In this document: piece after piece, positions 1 to 4,557 of the stretch | Layout of the letters: each line of letters starts with the position of its first letter | Numbering within the stretch: position 1 is the stretch's first letter | NCBI GenBank assembly: GCA_030424705.1 | Contig: JAUHWJ010000083.1 | Location: 1 to 7,352 of the forward strand | Source: Alphaproteobacteria bacterium | Lineage (GTDB): Bacteria > Pseudomonadota > Alphaproteobacteria > Rhodobacterales > Rhodobacteraceae | Direction of reading: 5' to 3' | DNA: 7,352 bases | Notes under the pieces: generated by a model | What the model saw: the letters and a program-made list of their open reading frames with translations, nothing else | Database searches by the model: none | Told to the model about the DNA's origin: nothing | Made by a program: the position numbers and the translations under genes

Positions 1-365
1 CGGAAGTCTCCGCCCACTGGCTGATCCATCTCGACGGGCGCATGGAGGCGCTCGTCCCCGAGGACCGACGCGCCTGGCATGCCGGGGTTTCGGAATGGGA
101 GGGGGAGCGGGACGTGAATTCCCGCTCCATCGGGATCGAGCTCGTCAATCCCGGCCACGAGCACGGCTATCATCCGTTCCCCGAGCCGCAGATGGCGGCG
201 CTGGAGCGGCTGCTGGCGGAGATCATGGCGCGCTGGCCCGTCAGCCCCCGCAACGTCGTCGGGCACGAGGATGTGGCGCCGGGGCGGAAGATCGACCCGG
301 GAGAAAAGTTCGACTGGGCGCGCCTCGCGCGGCGCGGGCTTGCCGAGGCGCGGCGCGGGGCGTAA
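1..365 (+). CDS. N-acetylmuramoyl-L-alanine amidase (Amidase_2 family), 3' part
   Basis: Peptidoglycan amidase that cleaves the bond between N-acetylmuramic acid and the stem peptide, in the AmpD/AmiD family. The 5' end lies outside the window; the frame is open from base 3 (first residues EVSAHWLIHLDGR) to TAA at 363-365, so about 120 residues are visible. Family motifs appear in order: AWHAG, NSRSIGIELVNPG (the conserved Glu is in GIEL), then GHEDVAPGRKIDPG, which supplies a zinc-ligand His (GHE), the conserved Lys (RK) and a zinc-ligand Asp (DPG). The first zinc His, expected upstream of VSAHW, is not visible. Localisation (cytosolic AmpD-like or exported AmiD-like) cannot be decided without the N-terminus, so no symbol is given. 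rnpB begins seven bases after the stop, so the end of this gene probably also carries the rnpB promoter. Confidence 0.93.
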   Translation, partial: EVSAHWLIHLDGRMEALVPEDRRAWHAGVSEWEGERDVNSRSIGIELVNPGHEHGYHPFPEPQMAALERLLAEIMARWPVSPRNVVGHEDVAPGRKIDPGEKFDWARLARRGLAEARRGA

Positions 366-368
366 ACG
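340..368 (+). promoter_or_regulatory. Candidate rnpB promoter inside the amidase 3' end
   Basis: TTGCCG (340-345) matches the -35 consensus at four of six positions. After a 17-bp spacer, TAAACG (363-368) is a weak -10 that includes the amidase stop codon. The predicted transcription start, about seven bases further on, falls at 374-375, which agrees with the start of helix P1 of the RNase P RNA at 373. The position supports the call more than the weak -10 match does. Confidence 0.4.
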
Positions 369-372
369 CGGC

Positions 373-742
373 GCGCGGATGGCCGGATAGCCGCGCTCCC
401 TCGGGGGTGAGGAACGTCCGGGCGGCATGGAGAGACGGCGCCGGGTAACGCCCGGCCGGGGCGACCCGAGGGAAAGCGCCACAGAAAGCAAACCGCCCCT
501 CAAGGGGTAAGGGTGAAAGGGTGGGGTAAGAGCCCACCGCGCCCCCGGCGACGGGGGCGGCATGGCAAGCCCCGCCGGCCGCAAGATCGAATAGGGCTGG
601 CCGCGCCCGCAAGGGCGCAGGGGGTCTCCGCCCCGCCGGCCGGGTTGATCGCACGAGGCGCGCGGCGACGCGCGTCCCAGATGAATGGCTATCCATCCCG
701 CGAAAGCGGGGGGACAGAACCCGGCGTACAGGCCATCCGCGC
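373..742 (+). ncRNA. rnpB: RNase P RNA (type A ribozyme)
   Basis: Catalytic RNA of ribonuclease P, which removes 5' leaders from pre-tRNAs. It reads as a full type A RNA of about 370 nt. Helix P1 is formed by 373-384 (GCGCGGATGGCC) and 731-742, with 12 perfect pairs. The P4 strands are 414-422 (AACGTCCGGG region) and 720-727, with the conserved bulged U at 417. Other core blocks are CACAGAAAGCAAACCGCC, the P11/P12 block GGGTGAAAGGGTGGGGTAAGAG, GCAAGATCGAATAGGG, the GGGTTGATCGC loop carrying the GGU that binds tRNA CCA, AGATGAATGGCT, and ACAGAACCCGGC near the 3' end. GNRA tetraloops are visible: GCAA (609-612, stem GCGCCC/GGGCGC) and GAAA (702-705, stem CCCGC/GCGGG). One near-universal P4 pair is changed from A-U to C-G (415/726). 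No U-tract terminator follows. Confidence 0.96.
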
Positions 743-743
743 C

Positions 744-863
744 TTACCGGATTTCCTCGAAGGCGGCGGGGGCGGGGCCTTCATCCGCCGCGCGCGCGAG
801 CGCCGAGAGGGCGAGAAAGGCGGCCACCGTCGCCAGCGCCGCAAAGGCCATCTTTCGCGTCAT
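744..863 (-). CDS. Small predicted secreted peptide (39 aa)
   Basis: Unrecognised short protein. It starts MTRKMAFAALATVAAF, with two basic residues followed by a hydrophobic stretch of about 17 residues and an ALARA-A segment that fits signal peptidase I cleavage. The mature part would be only about 14 residues and acidic (ADEGPAPAAFEEIR). ATG at 861-863 is preceded on the minus strand by GAGGAGAGACGGA, a good Shine-Dalgarno with suitable spacing, which decides this start over an in-frame GTG at 932. It lies 79 bases downstream of the GFA gene in the same direction and could be co-transcribed with it. The TAA stop lies one base beyond the rnpB 3' end, convergent. It could instead be a single-pass membrane peptide or a chance ORF; the ribosome site is the main argument for coding. 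Confidence 0.45.
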   Translation of the reverse strand: MTRKMAFAALATVAAFLALSALARAADEGPAPAAFEEIR

Positions 864-942
864 TCCGTCTCTCCTCGCCCCCGGCTCCGAAGATGCGCGC
901 CCGGCGCGGCGGCGGCCAGTGCAGGAATGCACGCCCGGCGCC

Positions 943-1350
943 TCAGCCCTTCGTCCCCGGCCAGCGGGGCAGGCCGTCCGCCACCGGCAGCCAGCCCACC
1001 GCTTCCGCCGTGAAGACGTGGAATTCGGGGCGGAACGCTTCCGGCCGCTCTAGCGTCATCGCATGGAAGTCGGTCTCGTGCGCCCGCTGCGAGTTGCGGT
1101 AGGCGAGCGGCGAGCCGCAGCGCCCGCAGAAGAGGCGCTCCACGCCGGGCGAGGAGCGGTAAATCGTGGGCTCCGCCCCGGTCCACCGCCACCTTTCGTT
1201 GGAGACGCCGAAATCGCTCGTGATCGGAGCGGAGGCGGCGCGGCGGCAGCTTTCGCAGCTGCAATGGCCGGCCCAGTTCAGCGCCCCCTCGAATTCGTAG
1301 CGCACCGCGCCGCAGAGGCAGCGCCCGCGCGTGATTTCCCCTTCGCCCAT
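943..1350 (-). CDS. GFA / CENP-V domain zinc-binding protein
   Basis: Member of the glutathione-dependent formaldehyde-activating enzyme (GFA, Mss4-like fold) family. Most members have unknown substrates, so formaldehyde chemistry should not be assumed. The zinc cysteines are all visible: GRCLCGAVRYE (CxC), HCSCESCRR (CxCxxC) and LFCGRCGSPL (CxxC), in the usual order and spacing. The protein is 135 aa from the ATG at 1350, a normal length for the family. I chose this start because GGGAG lies seven bases upstream. An in-frame ATG at 1371 would add MKDGSRE but has only a distant GAGG. The gene is divergent from the flavin reductase gene, and the small secreted-peptide gene follows 79 bases downstream. 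Confidence 0.88.
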   Translation of the reverse strand: MGEGEITRGRCLCGAVRYEFEGALNWAGHCSCESCRRAASAPITSDFGVSNERWRWTGAEPTIYRSSPGVERLFCGRCGSPLAYRNSQRAHETDFHAMTLERPEAFRPEFHVFTAEAVGWLPVADGLPRWPGTKG

Positions 1351-1365
1351 TTCGCGGCTCCCGTC

Positions 1366-1393
1366 TTTCATCGCGGCCCGTCGCCTCTATATT
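1366..1393 (+). promoter_or_regulatory. Weak candidate promoter between divergent GFA and flavin reductase genes
   Basis: TATATT at 1388-1393 is the only AT-rich patch in the short gap between the two divergent genes and would serve as a -10 for the plus-strand gene, with a leader of about 20 bases. The -35 (TTTCAT region, 1366-1371) is poor. The complementary strand of the same patch reads TATAGA and could serve the GFA gene. Confidence 0.25.
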
Positions 1394-1420
1394 GCGCAGG
1401 CGAAGCCGGAGGACAAAGCC

Positions 1421-1912
1421 ATGACCGTGGAAGCGGCCGCAGACGAGAAGCGCGCCCTTCGCACGGCCTTCGGCGCCTTCATGACCGGCGTGACCGTGGT
1501 GACGACGGTGGACGAATGCGGGACGCCGGTGGGCCTCACGGCCAATTCCTTCACCTCCGTCTCGCTCGAGCCGCCGCTCCTCCTCGTTTGCATCTCGCGG
1601 AAATCGCTCAGCCTTCCGGCCTTCCTGCGGACGGAGGGCTTCGCGGTGAATATCCTTTCCGAATCGCAGCAGGCGCTCTCGGACCGGTTCGCCCGCCCGG
1701 CGGATGACCGTTTCGCCGGGGTCGCGTGGAGGCCCGGCCCGGTCGGCGGCCCGATCCTCGACGGGGTCTGCGGCTGGTTCGATTGCCGGCTGCATGACCG
1801 GCTGGAGGCCGGGGACCACGAGATCCTGATCGGCCGCATCGCGGGTTTCGGGCAGGAGCGGCTCCGCCCGCTCGGCTATGCGCGGGGCGGATACTTCCTC
1901 GCAGATATCTGA
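1421..1912 (+). CDS. Flavin reductase family protein (FMN-binding split barrel)
   Basis: Predicted flavin:NAD(P)H oxidoreductase of the HpaC-like class, which supplies reduced FMN/FAD to a partner monooxygenase or acts as a stand-alone flavin reductase. At 163 aa it has family length. Motifs include FGAFMTGVTVVTT (17-29), GLTANSFTSVSLEPPLLLVC (38-57, the flavin phosphate/ribityl region), FAVNILSESQQALSDRFA (74-91), GDHEILIGRI (131-140), and a C-terminal PLGYARGGYF. The start is ATG 1421, set by GGAGG eight bases upstream; the frame stays open further upstream, but that stretch overlaps the divergent GFA gene and lacks family sequence. No monooxygenase partner lies in the window, so the physiological substrate is unknown. 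No terminator hairpin follows the stop. Confidence 0.9.
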   Translation: MTVEAAADEKRALRTAFGAFMTGVTVVTTVDECGTPVGLTANSFTSVSLEPPLLLVCISRKSLSLPAFLRTEGFAVNILSESQQALSDRFARPADDRFAGVAWRPGPVGGPILDGVCGWFDCRLHDRLEAGDHEILIGRIAGFGQERLRPLGYARGGYFLADI

Positions 1913-1922
1913 AAGCAGAAAA

Positions 1923-1945
1923 AAATTATTGTAATACGATAATTT
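1923..1945 (+). promoter_or_regulatory. 23-bp AT-rich near-palindrome, likely operator over a -10 element
   Basis: Outer arms AAATTAT (1923-1929) and ATAATTT (1939-1945) are perfect inverted repeats. Inside them GTA (1931-1933) and TAC (1935-1937) also pair around A1934. Ten of eleven symmetric positions match; only T1930/G1938 does not. GATAAT (1938-1943) within the right arm matches the -10 consensus at five of six positions, so a bound protein would block RNA polymerase. The downstream operon encodes a small XRE regulator, making autorepression the simplest reading. A run of seven A (1919-1925) precedes it. Confidence 0.6.
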
Positions 1946-1960
1946 CTTAGGTAGCCGTCA

Positions 1961-1979
1961 TCGGGAAAGGAGTTCCCGG
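1961..1979 (+). promoter_or_regulatory. Hairpin presenting the DUF2975 Shine-Dalgarno in its loop
   Basis: CGGGAA (1962-1967) and TTCCCG (1973-1978) form a perfect 6-bp stem, extendable by a U-G wobble (1961/1979). The five-base loop is AGGAG (1968-1972), the core of the ribosome binding site. The start ATG at 1980 follows the stem directly. The placement could modulate translation, or the pairing could simply be melted by ribosomes. Confidence 0.5.
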
Positions 1980-2516
1980 ATGACCTGTGCCGAACCGCTC
2001 GCCGACACCCGGCTGAAACGCAGAAGCCGCGTAGCGGCCCTTGTGTGCCTCGTTATGGCCTTCCTGCTGCCGGCCTCCGTGGCCGCCGTGCTCGCCTATG
2101 CAGGGCCAGGCGCTCTCGTCTCCGGGTCGCCCTCAGGTTTCGATCCGACCCGGCTCGCGCTCTTCCTTGCGGGGCTAGCCGGGTTTGCGCCGGCGCTTCT
2201 CGCGGGCGCGGCGCTGCTCTCCGCGCGCGCCTGTCTCGAGGTCTTCGCGGCGGGCCGATGGTTCGAGCCGGACGCGGCGGCGGCGCTCCGCCGCATGGCG
2301 GCGCGCATGATCGCCGCCGCCGCCGCGGCGCTCGTCGCCCCGACGGCGATCTGGCTCATTCTCTCGGCCGGCGCGCCGGAAGGGGAGCGGATGCTTGTCG
2401 TCGAAATCGGCTCGGGTCCGTTGCTCGGGGTCGTTCTTGGCGCGGCGGTCTGGCTGATTTCCGACGTGATGGCGCGGGCGGCTGAACTCGCGGCGGATCA
2501 CGCGGAGATTGTCTGA
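1980..2516 (+). CDS. DUF2975 family four-helix membrane protein
   Basis: Integral inner-membrane protein of unknown function, 178 aa. Four hydrophobic segments are visible at about residues 17-41, 59-83, 108-130 and 144-164. Between helices 2 and 3 the segment FAAGRWFEPDAAAALRRMA matches the DUF2975 pattern of a G-x-x-F turn followed by an arginine-rich amphipathic stretch. The C-terminus ARAAELAADHAEIV resembles the usual DUF2975 tail. AAGGAG, seven bases upstream, sets the start. In many bacteria DUF2975 genes are followed by a YozG-like XRE regulator, exactly as here: the stop TGA (2514-2516) shares its A with the next ATG, so translation is likely coupled. Its promoter carries the near-palindrome at 1923-1945. 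A role as a membrane partner or sensor for the regulator is inference. Confidence 0.85.
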   Translation: MTCAEPLADTRLKRRSRVAALVCLVMAFLLPASVAAVLAYAGPGALVSGSPSGFDPTRLALFLAGLAGFAPALLAGAALLSARACLEVFAAGRWFEPDAAAALRRMAARMIAAAAAALVAPTAIWLILSAGAPEGERMLVVEIGSGPLLGVVLGAAVWLISDVMARAAELAADHAEIV

Positions 2517-2755
2517 TGGGGATCGTGGTGACGCTCGACGTCATGCTCGCGCGCCGAAAGATGCGCTCTCGCGAACTGGCGGTGGAGATTGGCCTCACGG
2601 AGGCCAATCTCTCGCTTCTGAAACAAGGGCGCGTAAAGGGTGTGCGGTTCGAGACGCTTGCGCGCCTCTGCGCGGCGCTCGATTGCCAGCCGGGGGACCT
2701 GCTGCATCATGCGAAGGACAATGCTGATCCTGCTGATCGCGCTCGCGACGTCTAG
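2516..2755 (+). CDS. YozG-like XRE/Cro family transcriptional regulator
   Basis: Small DNA-binding protein, 79 aa, almost entirely one helix-turn-helix domain. It starts MGIVVTLDVMLARRKM, then RSRELAVEIGLTEANLSLLKQG (17-38, helices 2 and 3 with the recognition helix around TEANLSLLK), and RFETLARLCAALDCQPGDLL (44-63), the signature of the subgroup that accompanies DUF2975 proteins. Such proteins usually end soon after PGDLL; here about 16 extra polar residues follow, and their codons double as the start of the lipoprotein gene in another frame. It overlaps the DUF2975 stop by one base, with no separate strong ribosome site, which suggests re-initiation. The likely target is the near-palindrome upstream of the operon (inference). 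Confidence 0.92.
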   Translation: MGIVVTLDVMLARRKMRSRELAVEIGLTEANLSLLKQGRVKGVRFETLARLCAALDCQPGDLLHHAKDNADPADRARDV

Positions 2756-2852
2756 CTGCGCGGACTGGAGCTGGCGCGGGGCCGGTGCGGCCTGGCTCGA
2801 CGGCATCTGCCGCGAGAACCGGATCGACCCTTGCCCCTCCCGGCGGCGCTGA
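2709..2852 (+). CDS. Micro-lipoprotein (47 aa), third gene of the DUF2975 operon
   Basis: Short unrecognised protein. MRRTMLILLIALATSSC has two arginines, a hydrophobic core and a lipobox-like TSSC, so signal peptidase II processing and lipidation are plausible. The mature 31-residue part is rich in Trp and Cys (ADWSWRGAGAAWLDG, then ICRENRIDPC) and ends in SRRR. The gene begins within the last 47 bases of the XRE gene, in the -1 frame relative to it, and ends 10 bases before the convergent liuC stop. Start choice is uncertain: ATG 2709 gives a charged n-region and has GGGGGA about 11 bases upstream. ATG 2721 has AAGGA only two bases away. The signal-peptide pattern and filling of an otherwise empty gap support coding. 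Confidence 0.6.
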   Translation: MRRTMLILLIALATSSCADWSWRGAGAAWLDGICRENRIDPCPSRRR

Positions 2853-2862
2853 GCGTCGCCGG
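2840..2862 (+). terminator. 10-bp hairpin between convergent operons
   Basis: CCGGCGGCGC (2840-2849) pairs with GCGTCGCCGG (2853-2862), with nine Watson-Crick pairs and one G-U. The loop is TGA, the stop codon of the lipoprotein gene. It abuts the liuC stop (2863-2865). No U-tract follows on either strand, so it may be a Rho-assisted terminator or a 3'-end protecting stem. On the liuC strand one position becomes a C-A mismatch, so it is better for the plus-strand transcript. Confidence 0.45.
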
Positions 2863-3648
2863 TCAGACCCGCCAGGCCGGCTTCCGCTTCTCGAAGAAGG
2901 CGGCGACGCCCTCATGCGATTCCGGGTCCTCCCACGCGTCGGCGAGGGCGGCGATGGTCGCCTCCACCGTCTCCGGGTCGAGCTTCGGGCCGAGCATCCG
3001 GGCGAGGCGCTTGGAGCGGGCGACGGCGCCAGGCGCGGCTGCGAGATAGGGCAGGGCCTCCGCCTCCATCGCCTCGTCCAGCGCGTCGGCCGGGACGGCT
3101 TTCGCGGCGAGGCCTAGGGTCACAGCCTCTTCCGCGCCGAAGAGACGGGCGGACATGAAGACGCGGCGCGCCATGCCCTCGCCCATCCGGGCGAGAACGT
3201 ATGGCGAGATCGTCGCGGGCACGAGGCCGAGGCGGGTTTCGGTGAAGCCGAACTTCGCATGGTCGGCGGCGATGGCGACGTCGCAGACGGACATCATGCC
3301 CATGCCGCCGCCATAGGCCGGGCCGTTCACCCGGCCGATCAGCGGCTGGGGCAGGGAATTGAGCGCGCCGAGCATGGCGGCGAGCTTCCGCGCCTCCGCC
3401 ATGCGCTGCGCCCGGTCCGCCGCGAACTGCTCCCGCATCCAGCCGAGATCGCCGCCGGCGCAGAAGCTTTCGCCTTCGCCGGTGAGGATCACCACGCGCA
3501 CCGCGCGGTTCGCCGCTAGGGCCGCGGCGGCTTCCGAAAGCTCCGCGATCATCCGGGCGGAAAGCGCGTTGTGCTTTTCCGGCCGCGCGAGGGTCAGCGT
3601 AGCGACGCCGCGCGCGTCGGTCTCAAGCCGGATGGTTTCGTTTGTCAT
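2863..3648 (-). CDS. liuC: 3-methylglutaconyl-CoA hydratase (LiuC-type enoyl-CoA hydratase)
   Basis: Crotonase-fold enzyme, 261 aa, predicted to hydrate 3-methylglutaconyl-CoA to HMG-CoA in leucine breakdown. LTLARPEKHNALS (18-30) and FCAGGDLGWM (62-71) form the CoA site and first oxyanion-hole segment. NGPAYGGGMGMMSVCDVAIA (108-127) gives the second. FTETRLGLVPATISPYV (135-151) contains Glu137, aligning with the second catalytic Glu of crotonase. The first catalytic Glu position in GGGxE is Gly117 here; LiuC/GnyH proteins commonly show this, with the same PATISP-type motif. The start is set by AAGGGAG seven bases upstream. It follows the XRE gene by 45 bases on the same strand, and mvaB and mccA lie nearby, which supports the leucine role over a generic fatty-acid one. 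Confidence 0.85.
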   Translation of the reverse strand: MTNETIRLETDARGVATLTLARPEKHNALSARMIAELSEAAAALAANRAVRVVILTGEGESFCAGGDLGWMREQFAADRAQRMAEARKLAAMLGALNSLPQPLIGRVNGPAYGGGMGMMSVCDVAIAADHAKFGFTETRLGLVPATISPYVLARMGEGMARRVFMSARLFGAEEAVTLGLAAKAVPADALDEAMEAEALPYLAAAPGAVARSKRLARMLGPKLDPETVEATIAALADAWEDPESHEGVAAFFEKRKPAWRV

Positions 3649-3680
3649 GCGGACTCCCTTCCGCGGCGATAGCGCCGCAG
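3649..3680 (-). promoter_or_regulatory. Two mutually exclusive hairpins in the liuC leader
   Basis: Read on the minus strand. Hairpin A: GCGGCG (3678-3673), loop CTAT, CGCCGC (3668-3663), extendable by a U-G and a C-G pair (3679/3662, 3680/3661). Hairpin B: GCGGA (3664-3660), loop AGGGAG (3659-3654) which is the liuC ribosome site, TCCGC (3653-3649), then ATG at 3648. The arms share 3664-3661, so A and B cannot both form fully. This resembles a translational switch, but short GC-rich hairpins are common at this composition. Confidence 0.4.
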
Positions 3681-3693
3681 GGGCGCTTGCAGG

Positions 3694-4557
3694 TCAATCC
3701 CCGATCTCGTCGGCCAGCGCGCCGATCCAGTCCGCCGCGTCGCGTGCGTCCACCTCCGCTTCGCGCACGAGGCCGTCGAAGTGCCGGGTGAGCGCCTGCA
3801 CCCGGTCTGCGGACCGGAAGGCGAGATGGACCTTGCCGACATAGACCGTGGCGAGGAGCGGGCCGAAGACGGTGACCGGCGCGCTGAAGACGCGCCGTGC
3901 GTCGAAGAGATGGATGCGAAGCGCCGGATAGCCTTCTCGCGCACGTTCGGCGAGGGCGCGAAGCTGTGGGGCGCGCGCCTCCGGCGGCATGCCGTCGTAA
4001 TAGCCGGCGGCGGCGGCGAAGGCGCGGAGCTCCCCGACGGGCATTGCGATTTCGTAATCCGAGAGCTGTTCGCGCAACCATGCGCGCCGGTCCTCCGCCG
4101 CGCCCTGCGCCTGAGCTGGCGTCCGCGCCTCATGCCGCGCATATTCCCAGCGGAGCACCGCCTCTGTCTTCAGCACATCGGGCAGGGTCGCCGGCACATG
4201 GCGGATCTTGTAGCCCCGCGCCTCCCGGTGCCACGTGAGAATGCGGTCGTCGACCTCGGCTCGCGCGGCGTCGGATAGGCTGACGGCGGCCTCAACAAGG
4301 TCCCCCGCGCGCTCTGGCCGGTTCGCGAGGCCCAGCAGCCAGTCCGCGCTGACGCCGAGCGCGGCGGCGCAGTCGGCGGCGAGATGCGCGTTCGGAAGGC
4401 GCGGCCCCTCGTCCGCCAGTAGCTGCGCGACAGTGGAGCGGTTTACTCCGGTATCGCGGGCGAGGGCGGCACGGTTCGTCCCGGCGCGCTGCATCGCTTC
4501 AGCCAGCCGGGTGCGGAACAGAGCTGCGCGGTCTCGCTTGTCCATTTTTGTGATCAT
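3694..4557 (-). CDS. XRE family regulator with C-terminal effector-like domain
   Basis: 287-aa predicted transcription factor. Residues 13-76 form an XRE helix-turn-helix: NRAALARDTGVNRSTVAQLLA (28-48) carries helices 2-3, and AADCAAALGVSADWLLGLA completes the domain. The remaining two thirds (about 95-287) form one soluble domain containing LPDVLKTEAVLRWEYA, DRRAWLREQLSDYEIAMPVGEL and APVTVFGPLLATVYVG. Its layout recalls the ligand-responsive C-terminal regions of other XRE regulators (DUF5753-like arrangement), but I cannot assign a family with certainty. Starts at 4557 (MITKMDKRD) and 4545 (MDKRD) are both possible; the first would give a leaderless message from the promoter at 4564-4593. 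liuC follows after 45 bases, so it probably belongs to one transcript and may control leucine catabolism genes (inference). Confidence 0.85.
   Translation of the reverse strand: MITKMDKRDRAALFRTRLAEAMQRAGTNRAALARDTGVNRSTVAQLLADEGPRLPNAHLAADCAAALGVSADWLLGLANRPERAGDLVEAAVSLSDAARAEVDDRILTWHREARGYKIRHVPATLPDVLKTEAVLRWEYARHEARTPAQAQGAAEDRRAWLREQLSDYEIAMPVGELRAFAAAAGYYDGMPPEARAPQLRALAERAREGYPALRIHLFDARRVFSAPVTVFGPLLATVYVGKVHLAFRSADRVQALTRHFDGLVREAEVDARDAADWIGALADEIGD

Noticed and set aside
241..696. Open frame of 151 codons on the minus strand opposite the amidase end and rnpB
   Set aside because: It lies across a clear structured RNA and has a low-complexity Ala/Arg/Pro composition, as GC-rich shadow frames do.
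860..1819. 319-codon open frame on the minus strand across the GFA and flavin reductase genes
   Set aside because: It is rich in Arg/Ala/Gly/His with no recognisable domain, while both overlapped genes have full family motifs and ribosome sites.
1913..1930. A-rich stretch after the flavin reductase gene as a terminator
   Set aside because: A terminator for this strand needs a T-run after a stem; no stem precedes and the run is of A. It fits better as part of the next promoter.
2311..2330. GCC trinucleotide run in the DUF2975 gene as a phase-variation repeat
   Set aside because: Only about four and a half units, encoding the Ala run of membrane helix 3; a multiple-of-three change would not switch the gene off.
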